In this document: in pieces, positions 42,039-51,661 of the stretch
How positions within the stretch are numbered: the first letter of the stretch is position 1
How the letters are laid out: each line of letters starts with the position of its first letter
Source of the DNA: Streptomyces chrestomyceticus JCM 4735
Lineage (GTDB): Bacteria > Actinomycetota > Actinomycetes > Streptomycetales > Streptomycetaceae
Length of the DNA stretch: 64,000 nucleotides
NCBI RefSeq assembly: GCF_003865135.1
Contig: NZ_BHZC01000001.1
Location: 4,402,001-4,466,000 of the forward strand
Direction of reading: 5' to 3'
Position numbers and translations under genes: made by a program
The notes under the pieces: generated by a model
Told to the model about the DNA's origin: nothing
Seen by the model: the letters and a program-made list of their open reading frames with translations, nothing else
Database searches by the model: none

Positions 42039-43064
42039 ATGGTCGACATCCCCACCACACCCGGTCTGGCCTGGGACGAGGCCGCGTCCCTGCACGGGCA
42101 GATCGTCGGCAACCCCTCCGTGGCCCCGAACGCCGACGGCCGGCTCCAGGTGTTCGCCCGCGGGAAGAACGAGCAGGCGCTGTGGACCATCTGGCAGAAG
42201 CGTGACGGCGGCTGGAGCGACTGGGAGAACCTGGGCGGTTCGCTGGGCAGCGAGCCCAACGCCATCCGCAGCCGGGACGGCCGTATCTCGGTCTTCTACA
42301 AGGGCTCGGACGGTCACCTGCACCACGTACGGCAGGGCGCGATCAACGTCGGCTTCAGCCCCGACGACATCATCGTGCGCAACATCGGCGGCGACCCGGT
42401 CCCGGCCCTCAACGCCGACGGGCGCCTCGACGTCTTCTTCCGCGGCACCGACACCCAGTTGTGGCACGTGTACCAGCAGAACGTCGACTACGAGAACTGG
42501 GTGGCGCCGTCCAGCCTGGCCGGCGGCGTGCAGGGCAACCCGGCGGTCGCCCGGGCCGGCGACGGCAAGCTGGAGGTCTTCCACCACAGCACCAACGGCA
42601 ACCTCTACGACAACCAGCAGAAGGTCCCCGACTCCAGCGACTCCTGGAGCGGCCACTTCGAGCTGGTACGCAACATCGGCGGCGGCGTCGAGGCCGGTCT
42701 CGACTCGGACCAGCGCATCCAGGTGTTCTTCCGCGGCACGGACACCCAACTGTGGCACATCCAGCAGAAGGCCGGGTACGACTCCTGGACCTCCGCGTCC
42801 AGCCTGGGGGGCGGCGTCCAGGGCACGCCCGCGCTGGCGCGCGCGGCCGACGGGCGGCTGGTGGTCTTCCACCACAGCACCAACGGCCACATGTACGTGG
42901 CCGAGGAATCGAAGATCAACGGCGTGGACTGGAGCGGCCACTTCGAGGTCGTACGCAACGTCGGCGGCGACCCGGTGGTCGGCACCAACCGGGACGGGCG
43001 GCTGGAGCTGTTCTTCCGCGGCACCGACGAGGCGCTGTGGCACCGGCCGCAGAAGTTCGTGTGA
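42039..43064 (+). CDS. PLL-like beta-propeller lectin
   Basis: A 341-residue protein that is entirely repeats of about 48 residues: RLQVFARG...ALWTIWQ, RISVFYKGSDGHLHHVRQ, RLDVFFRGTDTQLWHVYQ, KLEVFHHSTNGNLYDNQQ, RIQVFFRGTDTQLWHIQQ, RLVVFHHSTNGHMYVAEE and RLELFFRGTDEALWHRPQ. This gives seven blades with the xDGRLxVFFRGTDxxLWH signature of the Photorhabdus-type PLL lectins, which bind sugars between blades. No signal peptide is present, so export would be non-classical or it works inside the cell. The ribosome site GAAGGAGAGCGATC is ideal. It is monocistronic. Confidence 0.85.
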   Translation: MVDIPTTPGLAWDEAASLHGQIVGNPSVAPNADGRLQVFARGKNEQALWTIWQKRDGGWSDWENLGGSLGSEPNAIRSRDGRISVFYKGSDGHLHHVRQGAINVGFSPDDIIVRNIGGDPVPALNADGRLDVFFRGTDTQLWHVYQQNVDYENWVAPSSLAGGVQGNPAVARAGDGKLEVFHHSTNGNLYDNQQKVPDSSDSWSGHFELVRNIGGGVEAGLDSDQRIQVFFRGTDTQLWHIQQKAGYDSWTSASSLGGGVQGTPALARAADGRLVVFHHSTNGHMYVAEESKINGVDWSGHFEVVRNVGGDPVVGTNRDGRLELFFRGTDEALWHRPQKFV

Positions 43065-43142
43065 GCGCCGCGTTCGCCTGAGCCCCTTCGTGTGAGTCCA
43101 GCGTCCGTGTGCGTCCCGCGCCCGTGTGAGCCCCGCGTCCGT
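43060..43142. repeat. Degenerate tandem repeat after the propeller gene
   Basis: Imperfect repeats of a 16-20 base unit resembling CGTGTGAGCCCCGCGTCCG occur about four times between the two genes. No stem long enough for a terminator was seen. Confidence 0.4.
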
Positions 43143-43149
43143 CCGGGCC

Positions 43150-44001
43150 TTACGGGCGCGGGCGCGTCGCCTTGAGCGAGTACATGAGCGGGACGCGGGG
43201 GCGGTCGGCGGGCAGCCGGAAGTAGCCGTCGTCCCCGCGTACCAGCGAGCCGAAGCGCTGGAACATCGTCATGTCGTGCTCGTGCAGGAACTCCAGGCGC
43301 AGCCCGGCCGCCGCCAGCGCCGAGACGACGTCGCCGAGGGTGTGCTGCCACTCGACGCGGCGGTTGTGGACCGTGGGGGCCGAGAAGTCCGTGTACGTCC
43401 CCGGGCTCTCGTCCACCCACGCGTCCCGGCTGAAGTAGTCGTACGCGACGCGCGAGGCGCTCTCGTCGTCCAGGACGTCGGTGAGCGGGTGGAACTCCGC
43501 GAGGTAGAGGAAACCTCCGGGGGCGACGAGGGAAGCGGCCGTCTCGGCCCAGCGGCGGATGTCCGGCAGCCAGCAGAGCGCCCCGAGGCCGGTGTAGACG
43601 ACGTCGTACACCGAGGGCGCAGCAGTGGACGCGGCGACGGCCTGGGCGGCGTCGTACACGTCGGCGGTGAGGAAGGTGGCTCGGCCGGGGCCGATACCGA
43701 CCTCGGCGGCCAGCTCGCGGGCGGCCTCGATCGCGGGCTCGGAGAAGTCCAGGCCGACCACGCGGGCAGCGCCGCGGTGGGCCCAGGACAGGGTGTCCTG
43801 GCCGATGTGGCACTGGAGATGCAGCAGCGACTTGCCGGTGACGTCGCCGACCTCCGCCGCCTCGAAGTCACGGATGACGTCCCGGTCCCGGCGGAAACCG
43901 TCCTGGTCGTAGAAGTCGCTCGCCAGGTGGAGGGGAACCCGCTCGTCCCACATGGCACGGTTGGCCGCACGCCAGTCCTCAGGTCCCGTGTGTGTCCGCA
44001 T
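43150..44001 (-). CDS. Class I SAM-dependent methyltransferase
   Basis: A 283-residue protein. Motif I is LLHLQCHIGQDTLSWA near residue 60, motif II is ARVVGLDFSEPAIEAA, with VYDVVYTGLGALCWLP as the post-motif strand. These are typical of small-molecule methyltransferases. The substrate is unknown. It is divergent from the S9 peptidase, with 69 bases between the starts. Confidence 0.9.
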   Translation of the reverse strand: MRTHTGPEDWRAANRAMWDERVPLHLASDFYDQDGFRRDRDVIRDFEAAEVGDVTGKSLLHLQCHIGQDTLSWAHRGAARVVGLDFSEPAIEAARELAAEVGIGPGRATFLTADVYDAAQAVAASTAAPSVYDVVYTGLGALCWLPDIRRWAETAASLVAPGGFLYLAEFHPLTDVLDDESASRVAYDYFSRDAWVDESPGTYTDFSAPTVHNRRVEWQHTLGDVVSALAAAGLRLEFLHEHDMTMFQRFGSLVRGDDGYFRLPADRPRVPLMYSLKATRPRP

Positions 44002-44070
44002 GCGGCGAAGTTATCCACAGGCTGGGGGCCGTGTCAGCGGAATTTTTCCGGGCCTGCGCAGAATGGGGCC

Positions 44071-45975
44071 ATGACTGACGAGACCACCAACGCCAACACC
44101 GGCACTTCCGGGGCGGGCGCCCCGGGGGCGGCCGGCTCCCCCGAGGCCGCGCCGGACTGGGAGAAGCGCTTCCGGGCCCCGCGGGTCGGACTGCCCGAGT
44201 GGGCCGAGGACGCCCCGGACCGCTCGCTGTTCGTCTCCAACGCCACCGGCACCTTCGAGCTGTACGCCTGGGACCGGGCGACCGGCAGCCAGCGGCAGGC
44301 CACCGACCGGCCGAACGGCACGACGGACGGCACGCTGACGCCCGACGGCGAGTGGATCTGGTGGTTCTCGGACACCGACGGGGACGAGTTCGGCATCTGG
44401 AAGCGGCAGCCGTTCGGCGGCGGCCCGGACGAGCCGGCCGCGCCCGGCCTGGAGCCCTCGTACCCGGCGGGCCTGGCGCTCGGCCGGGACGGCACGGCGG
44501 TGATCGGCCGCTCCACGGACGAGGACGGCACCACCCTGCACGTCGTACGGCCCGGAGAAGCGCCCGTGGAGATCTACCGGCACCGCGAGTCGGCGGGCGT
44601 GGGCGCCCTGTCGCACGACGGTTCACTGATCGCGATCGAGCACACCGAGCACGGTGACGCGATGCACTCCGCGATCCGGGTGGTGCGGCCGGACGGCTCG
44701 ACCGTCGCCGAGCTGGACGACACCAAGGGCGGCACCGAGGAGCTGGGCCTGTCGGTGATGGGCTTCGCGCCGGTGGACGGCGACTCCCGGCTGCTCGTCG
44801 GGCACCAGCGGCGCGGCCGCTGGGAGCCGATGATCTGGGACCCGCTGTCGGGCGAGGAGAGCGCCCTGGACATCGACCTGCCGGGCGACGTGGCCGCCGA
44901 CTGGTATCCGGACGGCGCGGCGCTGCTGGTGGAGCACGAGTTCCGGGCGCGCGCCGAACTGTGGCGCTACGAGCCGCTGACCCGGCAGCTCACCCGCGTC
45001 GAGACGCCCGCCGGGACGGTCGCCGGGGCGACGGCGCGGCCGGACGGCTCGGTGGAGTACCTCTGGTCGTCGGCCGCGCAGCCGCCGGAGGTGCGCTCGA
45101 CGACCGGGCGGGTCGTCCTCGACCCGCCCGGGATGAAGGCGCCGGGCTCGGTGCCGGTGACCGACGCGTGGGTGGAGGGCCCGGGCGGCACGGTCCACGC
45201 GCTCGTGCAGCAGCCGGCCGGCGATGGCCCGTTCCCGACGGTCTTCGAGATCCACGGCGGCCCGACGTGGCACGACAGCGACGCATTCGCGTCCGCGCCC
45301 GCGGCGTGGGTGGACCACGGCTTCGCCGTGGTGCGGGTGAACTACCGCGGCTCGACGGGTTACGGCCGCGAGTGGACGGACGCCCTCAAGCACCGCGTCG
45401 GGCTGATCGAGCTGGAGGACATCGCGGCGGTGCGGGAGTGGGCCGTCTCCTCCGGACTGGCCGACCCGGAGCGGCTGGTGCTCTCGGGCGGCTCGTGGGG
45501 CGGCTACCTGACGCTGCTCGGCCTCGGCACCCAGCCGGAGGCGTGGGCGCTGGGCCTGGCGGCGGTCCCGGTGGCGGACTACGTCACGGCGTACCACGAC
45601 GAGATGGAGGCCCTGAAGGCGATGGACCGCACGCTGCTGGGCGGCACGCCGGAGGAGGTGCCGGAGCGCTTCGAGGCGTCGTCGCCGCTGACGTACGTGG
45701 ACGCGGTGCGCGCGCCGGTCTACATCTCCGCCGGGGTCAACGACCCGCGCTGCCCCATCCGCCAGGTGGAGAACTACGTCGACCGCCTGAAGGAGCGCGG
45801 CCACCCGCACGAGGTGTACCGCTACGACGCCGGCCACGGCTCCCTGGTCGTGGAGGAGCGCATCAAGCAGGTGCGTCTGGAGCTGGACTTCACTCGGCGG
45901 TATTTGGGAATGGGCCAGGTCCAGGGCCAGGGACAGGGCCAAGGGGTGGAGGGCAGTGGTGAGCTGAAGCAGTAG
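44071..45975 (+). CDS. S9 family prolyl oligopeptidase-like peptidase
   Basis: A 634-residue serine peptidase. Residues 60-370 form a beta-propeller (SNATGTFELYAWDRATG, LTPDGEWIWWFSD...). The catalytic alpha/beta hydrolase domain (about 380-615) has EIHGGPTWHD as oxyanion segment, the nucleophile LSGGSWGGYLTL, the acid ISAGVNDPRCP and the histidine DAGHGSLV, so the triad is intact. The tail GQVQGQGQGQGVEGSG is a short low-complexity repeat. Lack of a signal peptide indicates a cytoplasmic aminoacyl-peptidase. The start at 44071 (MTDETTNANTG) is chosen over a far upstream in-frame ATG that overlaps the divergent methyltransferase gene. Confidence 0.92.
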   Translation: MTDETTNANTGTSGAGAPGAAGSPEAAPDWEKRFRAPRVGLPEWAEDAPDRSLFVSNATGTFELYAWDRATGSQRQATDRPNGTTDGTLTPDGEWIWWFSDTDGDEFGIWKRQPFGGGPDEPAAPGLEPSYPAGLALGRDGTAVIGRSTDEDGTTLHVVRPGEAPVEIYRHRESAGVGALSHDGSLIAIEHTEHGDAMHSAIRVVRPDGSTVAELDDTKGGTEELGLSVMGFAPVDGDSRLLVGHQRRGRWEPMIWDPLSGEESALDIDLPGDVAADWYPDGAALLVEHEFRARAELWRYEPLTRQLTRVETPAGTVAGATARPDGSVEYLWSSAAQPPEVRSTTGRVVLDPPGMKAPGSVPVTDAWVEGPGGTVHALVQQPAGDGPFPTVFEIHGGPTWHDSDAFASAPAAWVDHGFAVVRVNYRGSTGYGREWTDALKHRVGLIELEDIAAVREWAVSSGLADPERLVLSGGSWGGYLTLLGLGTQPEAWALGLAAVPVADYVTAYHDEMEALKAMDRTLLGGTPEEVPERFEASSPLTYVDAVRAPVYISAGVNDPRCPIRQVENYVDRLKERGHPHEVYRYDAGHGSLVVEERIKQVRLELDFTRRYLGMGQVQGQGQGQGVEGSGELKQ

Positions 45976-46222
45976 CTCGCGAGAGCGGGGGTGGGGGCGG
46001 GGGGGGAGGCCCCCAGAGCGTCGCGTGGACCTCGCCCCGGCCCCCAGGCCAGCCCCGGCCCCCGGCCCCGGAGCCTGCCCCGGCCCCCTCTCACGCCCCC
46101 GTCTCCCCACCACCCCGCCCCATGTCCCCCGCCCCTCTCCCCCGTCCGGGAGAATGGAGGTTCGTACGTGGAACGGAGCGGGGGCGCACTCCCGCTCGTC
46201 TTGTGGCAGGAGAGCACTCACG

Positions 46223-47059
46223 GTGTCCCAGAAGCATGAAGCCCCCTCGGCCGGCGGCGACCGTCTCGACCTGCAGGCCGACTGCGGCAACTGCTTCGGG
46301 CTGTGCTGCGTCGCGCTGCCCTTCGCCGCCTCCGCCGACTTCGCGGTCGACAAGCCCGCCGGCAAGCCGTGCACCAACCTCCGGGCGGACTTCAGTTGCG
46401 GCATCCACGCCCGCCTCCGCGACAAGGGCTTCTCCGGCTGTACGGTCTTCGACTGCTTCGGCGCGGGCCAGAAGGTCTCCCAGGTCACCTTCGGCGGTAC
46501 GGACTGGCGCGCCGCGCCGGGCACCGCGCGGCAGATGTTCGACGTGTTCCCCGTCATGCGCCAGCTCCACGAGCTGCTCCGGTACCTGGCCGAGGCGCTG
46601 GAGCTGCCGGCCGCCCGCCCCGTGCACAAGGACCTCCGCCGCGCTCTGGACGAGACCGACCGGCTCACCCGAGGCAGCGCCGACGCGCTCGCCGAGGTGG
46701 ACGTCGCGGCCGTACGGCAGGACGTCAACGCCCTGCTGCTGCGCGCCAGCGAACTGGTGCGGGCCACCGTTCCCGGCCGTAAGAAGAACCACCGGGGAGC
46801 CGACCTGATCGGCGCCCGGCTCCGGGGAGCCGATCTGCGGGGCGCCAACCTGCGGGGCGCCTACCTCATCGCCGCCGACCTCAAGGGCGCGGATCTGCGG
46901 ACCGCCGACCTGATCGGCGTGGACTTCCGGGACGCGAACCTGAGCGGAGCCGACCTGACCGGCAGCATCTTCCTCACCCAGGCCCAGCTCAACGCGGCCA
47001 AGGGCGACGCCTCGACCAAGCTGCCCGAGGCGCTCAGCCGCCCGGCGCACTGGAAGTAA
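46223..47059 (+). CDS. Pentapeptide-repeat protein with cysteine-rich N-terminus
   Basis: A 278-residue protein starting at GTG 46223 (VSQKHEAPSAGGDRLDLQADCGNCFGLCCVALPF), ribosome site CAGGAG. The N-terminal ~80 residues contain six or more cysteines (CGNCFGLCC, CTNL, CGIHA, CTVFDCFG) in a pattern like iron-sulfur or zinc-cluster YkgJ-type domains. A helical middle follows. Residues ~190-255 are pentapeptide repeats (GADLIGARLRGADLRGANLRG...), a right-handed quadrilateral helix. The role is unknown; the pairing of a cysteine cluster and pentapeptides is well known in Streptomyces. Confidence 0.85.
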   Translation: MSQKHEAPSAGGDRLDLQADCGNCFGLCCVALPFAASADFAVDKPAGKPCTNLRADFSCGIHARLRDKGFSGCTVFDCFGAGQKVSQVTFGGTDWRAAPGTARQMFDVFPVMRQLHELLRYLAEALELPAARPVHKDLRRALDETDRLTRGSADALAEVDVAAVRQDVNALLLRASELVRATVPGRKKNHRGADLIGARLRGADLRGANLRGAYLIAADLKGADLRTADLIGVDFRDANLSGADLTGSIFLTQAQLNAAKGDASTKLPEALSRPAHWK

Positions 47060-47071
47060 GGGGCAGCCCGC

Positions 47072-48016
47072 TCAGGACCGCGTCGCGGAGGGGGTGCCGT
47101 TCGCGCCGGCCGTACCGTTCGTGTCGCCCCCGGAAGGTCCGTCACTCCCGGAGGGCCCGGCGTTCCCGGAGGGCCCGTCGCTCCCGGACGGCCCGGCGTT
47201 CCCCGAGCCCTCGGCCGTCGCTCCCTCCTCCGCCGGGACCAGCCCCAGCGCCACGTCCCTGGCCGCCTCCGCCTCCCGGCGGAAGAGCCGGAACCACATG
47301 AAGATCACGAACCCGGCGAACACGAACCATTCCCCGGTGTACCCCAGGTTCTGGAACGCCTTCAGGTCCAGCCCGCTGCCCTCCGCCGCCGTCGGCGGCA
47401 CGGCGACCAGCGGCGCCTCGGCCTCGGTCACGGTGATCCAGGCGTCGTACACGTCGTACGGGACGATGTTGACCAGCGACGCCGCGCTGATCATGCCGAG
47501 CTGTCCGGCCGGCAGCCCGCCGCCCGCGTGCACCCCGTCGGTGCCCTGGTTCTCCGACGCCTGCAGGGCCCCGGTGACCGTCACCGCACCGCTCGGCGGC
47601 GCGGGCACCTTCGCCCTGGCCTCCGGCGCGTTCGCATCGCCGGGCAGCCAGCCCCGTACGACCGGGAGCGCCTTGCCGCCGTCCGTCCGCAGCAGCGTCA
47701 GTACGTAGAAGCCGTTCCGCTCGTCGAGGCGGCGGTCCGGGACGAGCAACTGGTGCCCGGTGTCGTAGCGGCCGGTGGCGGTGGCCTGGCGGCCCGAGGT
47801 GACCTTGTCCACCGGCAGCAGCTCGTCCAGCGGCCGGGCGGCCGCGGTCTTCGCCTCGGCGGACCGGTCCTCCTGCTGGTGGTGCGTGTCGACGCGGTCC
47901 TCGAAGCGGCTCAACTGCCAGCTTCCCATGAAGATGCAGAAAGGAATCGCCAGTACGGCGAAGACGTTGATTCCCCACCACCGCGGGGTCAGCAGGAATC
48001 GGTACACAAGGCCCAC
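47072..48016 (-). CDS. SURF1 family cytochrome oxidase assembly protein
   Basis: A 314-residue protein with membrane helices at about 13-32 and 232-250, flanking an extracytoplasmic domain, the topology of SURF1. WGINVFAVLAIPFCIFMGSWQLSRFEDR is the conserved first helix and NLGYTGEWFVFAGFVIFMWFRLF the second. The family aids heme insertion into cytochrome oxidase subunit I. The last 45 residues are a repeat of GPSGSDGPSGNA units encoded by 15-base direct repeats at 47135-47215. GTG 48016 is the start; a second GTG four codons later is possible. Confidence 0.9.
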   Translation of the reverse strand: MGLVYRFLLTPRWWGINVFAVLAIPFCIFMGSWQLSRFEDRVDTHHQQEDRSAEAKTAAARPLDELLPVDKVTSGRQATATGRYDTGHQLLVPDRRLDERNGFYVLTLLRTDGGKALPVVRGWLPGDANAPEARAKVPAPPSGAVTVTGALQASENQGTDGVHAGGGLPAGQLGMISAASLVNIVPYDVYDAWITVTEAEAPLVAVPPTAAEGSGLDLKAFQNLGYTGEWFVFAGFVIFMWFRLFRREAEAARDVALGLVPAEEGATAEGSGNAGPSGSDGPSGNAGPSGSDGPSGGDTNGTAGANGTPSATRS

Positions 48017-48115
48017 GGTACGGGGAGCGCCACCCGGACCGGACGGCGGGGCCGTACCACGCCGCCGCGCACGGCCCGGATGAGGACTCGTACGCGGGCA
48101 GGCGGGCCGGGACCG

Positions 48116-49429
48116 CTACTGCGCCGGCAGGGGTTCGGTGCGGTACACCGTCCCGGCGCAGGCGTCCGGAAGCTTGACGTCCGCCGCGGCCGGCTCCCCG
48201 GCCTCCGGCGTGTGGCTGAGCACGATGCCGCCCGGCGGGTTGGAGCCGCCGCCCGGGGTGCCCTCGTTGCCGCCGGCCTGGCTGCCGCCCGTGGTGCTCC
48301 CGCCGCCCTCGCCGGACACCGACGTGGAGGAGTCCGGTGACTTCTCACCGGGCGCCTTGGACGGCACCGGGGTCGGCGACGGGGGCGGCGCGGAGCAGCC
48401 GGTCGTACCGCCGCCCTCCGCCGGGACCCAGGCGAACTTGACCTCGTACGCCTGGCCCGGCTTGAGCACCAGTTGGTCCGGGGTGGTGATCGGGTCGGGC
48501 AGAGCGGGGGCCGCGTCGCCCGCGGTGTGGTCGACGACGCTGACGCGCGAGCTGTCCGTACCGCCCTGCGGGAGCACGCCGATCTCGCCGCCGCCCTCGA
48601 CCGAGCACGCGGTGTCGGAGGTGTTCACCACCCGGAACGAGCCGTAGACGCGGCCATTGGCGTCGGCGGGGCCGACCGAGCTGACACCGTTGCCGAGCTG
48701 CGCGCGCGAACAGGCGGGCGAGGTGACGTCCATCGTCCCGGACGGGTACGGCGTGCCGGTGCCCGCGCTGGGCTTCTTGTCCGCCGCGTCCGGGCTCTTG
48801 CCGGGTTCGGCGGGCTTGCCGCCCGGGTCGGACTTCTTCCCGCCGCGCCCGGCCGGCGGCTTGCCGCTGTGCTCGGTGCCCTCGCCGTGCGTGCCTTTGG
48901 TGCCGCCCGGGGTGCGCTGCGAACTGGCGGCGTTGGCGGGGCGGTCCTCGGGACCGTCGGCGAAGTTGGCCACGTGCACCATCGCGGGGATGGACGTGCC
49001 GCCGAGCAGGAGGGCCGCGGCGGCGCCGACCACGGCGTGGCGGCGGCGCCGGCGCCGGGCCGGGACCGCGCGGCGTAGCTGTTCGAGCGAGTCGGGGGCT
49101 GGCTCCAGGTCGCCGACGGCGGAGTGCAGCAGGCGCCGCAGCTCGTCCTCGCCGACGCCGCGGCCGGTGTCCTGGCCGGACTGGCCCTCCGGCCCGGTCT
49201 CCCGGGGATCCTGCGGCTCGTCCTTCGGGTCAGGCGATTCCTTCGGCGTCTGTGGGCTCTGCGAGTTCTGCGGGTCCTGGGAGCCCTGCGGGGCCCGTGC
49301 GTCGTGCTGGTCCTGTGTGCCGTGCCGGTCCTGCTGGTGCTGCGGGTGCCGCGGCTCCCCGTGGTTACGGGAGTTCCACGGGCCGTGCCGGTCCTGCGGG
49401 TCGTACGGGCCGAACTGCTTGCCACTCAT
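48116..49429 (-). CDS. Membrane-anchored protein downstream of an ECF sigma factor
   Basis: A 437-residue protein of unknown function. The first 85 residues are a hydrophilic Asp/Pro/Gln repeat (PQDRHG, DPQN units). DELRRLLHSAVGDLEPAPDSLEQLRRAVPARRRRRR precedes one membrane helix (about 133-152). The extracytoplasmic part has long Pro/Gly/Lys linkers around a small beta domain with two cysteines (TACSVEGG...TGCSAPP). Its ATG overlaps the sigma-factor stop by four bases. This is the position of an anti-sigma or sensor partner, but no zinc HxxxCxxC motif is present. Confidence 0.75.
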   Translation of the reverse strand: MSGKQFGPYDPQDRHGPWNSRNHGEPRHPQHQQDRHGTQDQHDARAPQGSQDPQNSQSPQTPKESPDPKDEPQDPRETGPEGQSGQDTGRGVGEDELRRLLHSAVGDLEPAPDSLEQLRRAVPARRRRRRHAVVGAAAALLLGGTSIPAMVHVANFADGPEDRPANAASSQRTPGGTKGTHGEGTEHSGKPPAGRGGKKSDPGGKPAEPGKSPDAADKKPSAGTGTPYPSGTMDVTSPACSRAQLGNGVSSVGPADANGRVYGSFRVVNTSDTACSVEGGGEIGVLPQGGTDSSRVSVVDHTAGDAAPALPDPITTPDQLVLKPGQAYEVKFAWVPAEGGGTTGCSAPPPSPTPVPSKAPGEKSPDSSTSVSGEGGGSTTGGSQAGGNEGTPGGGSNPPGGIVLSHTPEAGEPAAADVKLPDACAGTVYRTEPLPAQ

Positions 49430-50088
49430 GCGGGAGCCTCCATGGCGACGCGCAGCGCCGCGATACCCCGTGAGCCGTACGCCTTCACCGAACCGAGCGA
49501 TATCCCCAACGTCTCGGCGACCTGGGCCTCGGTCATGTCCGCGAAGTACCGCAGGACCAGGACCTCGCGCTGACGGCGCTGCAACCCCCGCATCGCCTTG
49601 ATCAATTGGTCGCGCTCCAGGAGGTCGTACGCGCCTTCCTCGGCGCTCGCCATGTCGGGCATCGGCTTGGAGAGCAGCTTCAGCCCGAGGATGCGGCGGC
49701 GCAGCGCCGAACGGGAGAGATTGACGACTGTCTGGCGCAGATAGGCGAGGGTCTTCTCGGGATCGCGCACCCGGCCCCGGGCGGAGTGCACCCGGATGAA
49801 GGCTTCCTGGACGACGTCCTCGCAGGAGGCGGTGTCGTCCAGCAGCAGCGCGGCCAGGCCCAGCAGTGATCGGTAGTGCGCGCGGTAGGTCTCGGTGAGA
49901 TGGTCGACAGTCGTGCCCGCAGCCATCGCGTCGTCAGTGTCCCCACGCTGAGGGGAGAGCTGCGCGGGCTGCGCGGCAGGCCACGGGGCGATCACCGGCA
50001 TGCCCCCGGGCATGCGGGGCCGCAACGGCCGCACTGCTGTGCCGCCGGAGCCCCCTGGGGCGATCGCGATGCCGAATACCTCTGCCAC
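49426..50088 (-). CDS. ECF sigma factor, SigE-like
   Basis: A 220-residue sigma-70 family protein. Region 2 (YRAHYRSLLGLAALLLDDTASCEDVVQEAFIRVHSARGRV) and region 4 (LQRRQREVLVLRYFADMTEAQVAETLGISLGSVKAYGSRGIAAL) are complete. About 55 N-terminal residues before region 2 are Pro/Ala-rich and may be untranslated; GTG 50088 is the outermost start, while MAAGTTVDHLTE (49926) is a compact alternative. It is translationally coupled to the membrane protein downstream. Confidence 0.9.
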   Translation of the reverse strand: MAEVFGIAIAPGGSGGTAVRPLRPRMPGGMPVIAPWPAAQPAQLSPQRGDTDDAMAAGTTVDHLTETYRAHYRSLLGLAALLLDDTASCEDVVQEAFIRVHSARGRVRDPEKTLAYLRQTVVNLSRSALRRRILGLKLLSKPMPDMASAEEGAYDLLERDQLIKAMRGLQRRQREVLVLRYFADMTEAQVAETLGISLGSVKAYGSRGIAALRVAMEAPA

Positions 50089-50557
50089 GCCTGTTGGACA
50101 CGTTTCCCCCCATCAGGGTTGTACGCGCACGACACCGTCTTTGACGGCGGGTCAAATGCCCTCATGCGTACCAGCTCTTCCCCAATACCCCATTTGTCCC
50201 ACAGGTCCATGGACACCCTTGAGGGGCGGCCACAAAGACGCTCCCCGCCCAACTACCGGTTGCAGTAAGGGGGAGCGAATAGTCGAACACGGCGTCGGGC
50301 CAGTTCAAGTGGTTTGGACCAACGAGTCGCTCACAGGACCTTCACACAACTCACAAGGTATCTCCTGAGCGGATCAGTGACAGCACCAATCGGGTCAGTA
50401 GCTGCTCCAAAAAGGCACTCCTCGGCCACGGTCGACGCTTCCCGGCCAACGAGCGTCGCACACCGGGTACGGAGACCGTGCGCCGGGTCCGGACGGCGCG
50501 CGGCCGGCCACCGGCTTACGGGCTCCCGGCTCCGGGACCACGAACGGGGCCCCCGGC
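50089..50557. other. Gap between asd and the sigma-factor gene
   Basis: 469 bases, with no supported ORF. It should hold the asd terminator and the sigma-factor promoter on the minus strand. I found no perfect long stem; the asd-proximal part (50480-50555) is very GC-rich with several short overlapping inverted repeats. Confidence 0.45.
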
Positions 50558-51661
50558 CTACGCCGTCAGCTCCCCCGCGACCACCTCGGCGATCTGCGCG
50601 GTGTTCAGCGCCGCGCCCTTGCGCAGGTTGTCCCCGCACACGAAGAGCTCCAGCGCCCTCGGGTCGTCCAGCGACCGCCGTACCCGGCCGACCCAGGTCG
50701 GGTCCGTGCCGACCACGTCGGCGGGCGTGGGGAACTCGCCGGCCCCCGGGTCGTCACAGACCACGACGCCCGGCGCGGACGCCAGGATCTCGTGCGCCCC
50801 GGCGACCGTGACCTCGTTCTCGAAGCGCGCGTGCACGGTCAGCGAGTGCGTGGTGATCACCGGGACCCGTACGCAGGTCGCGGTGACCCGCAGGCCGGGC
50901 AGGCCCAGGATCTTCCGCGACTCGTTACGGACCTTGAGTTCCTCCGAGGACCAGCCGTCCTCCTGCAACGACCCGGCCCACGGCACGACGTTGAGCGCGA
51001 CCGGCGCCGGGAACGGGCCGAGCGTGTCGCCCATGGCCCGCCGTACGTCGCCGGGGGTGGTGCCCAGGTCCGTACCGGAGACGGCGGCGAGCTGGGAGCG
51101 CAGCGTGTCCACGCCGTCCTTGCCCGCGCCCGAGACGGCCTGGTACGAGGAGACGATCAGCTCGCTCAGCCCGTACTCGGCGTGCAGGGCGCCCAGGGCG
51201 ACGATCATCGACAGGGTGGTGCAGTTCGGGTTGGCGACGATGCCGCGCGGGCGTACCCGTGCCGCGTGCCCGTTGACCTCGGGGACCACCAGCGGCACGT
51301 CCGGGTCCATCCGGAACGCCGCGGAGTTGTCCACGACCACCGCGCCCTTGGCTGCGGCGATCGGCGCCCACTGCGCGGAGACGTCGTCCGGTACGTCGAA
51401 CACCGCGACGTCGATACCGTCGAAGACCTCCTCGGCCAGCGCGAGGACCTCGACCTCCTCGCCCCGTACGGCCAGCTTGCGGCCGGCCGAACGGGCAGAG
51501 GCGACCAGCCGGATCTCGCCCCAGATGTCGGCCCGCTCGGAGAGGATGCCGAGCAGCACCGAGCCGACGGCGCCGGTGGCACCGACGACGGCCAGATGCG
51601 GCTTACGGGCCGCGCGGTCACCCACGCGGCCCGTAGCCGTACCCGAGAAGGGGGTCGTCAT
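50558..51661 (-). CDS. asd: Aspartate-semialdehyde dehydrogenase
   Basis: A 367-residue enzyme that reduces aspartyl phosphate to aspartate semialdehyde with NADPH, in the lysine, methionine, threonine and cell-wall diaminopimelate pathway. Features are the NADP-binding [16 protein letters not shown], the active-site [14 protein letters not shown] (catalytic Cys) and [15 protein letters not shown] with the substrate-binding His. An N-terminal extension of ~22 residues precedes the fold. The start overlaps the lysC stop by ATGA, giving the classic lysC-asd operon. Confidence 0.97.
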   Translation of the reverse strand: MTTPFSGTATGRVGDRAARKPHLAVVGATGAVGSVLLGILSERADIWGEIRLVASARSAGRKLAVRGEEVEVLALAEEVFDGIDVAVFDVPDDVSAQWAPIAAAKGAVVVDNSAAFRMDPDVPLVVPEVNGHAARVRPRGIVANPNCTTLSMIVALGALHAEYGLSELIVSSYQAVSGAGKDGVDTLRSQLAAVSGTDLGTTPGDVRRAMGDTLGPFPAPVALNVVPWAGSLQEDGWSSEELKVRNESRKILGLPGLRVTATCVRVPVITTHSLTVHARFENEVTVAGAHEILASAPGVVVCDDPGAGEFPTPADVVGTDPTWVGRVRRSLDDPRALELFVCGDNLRKGAALNTAQIAEVVAGELTA

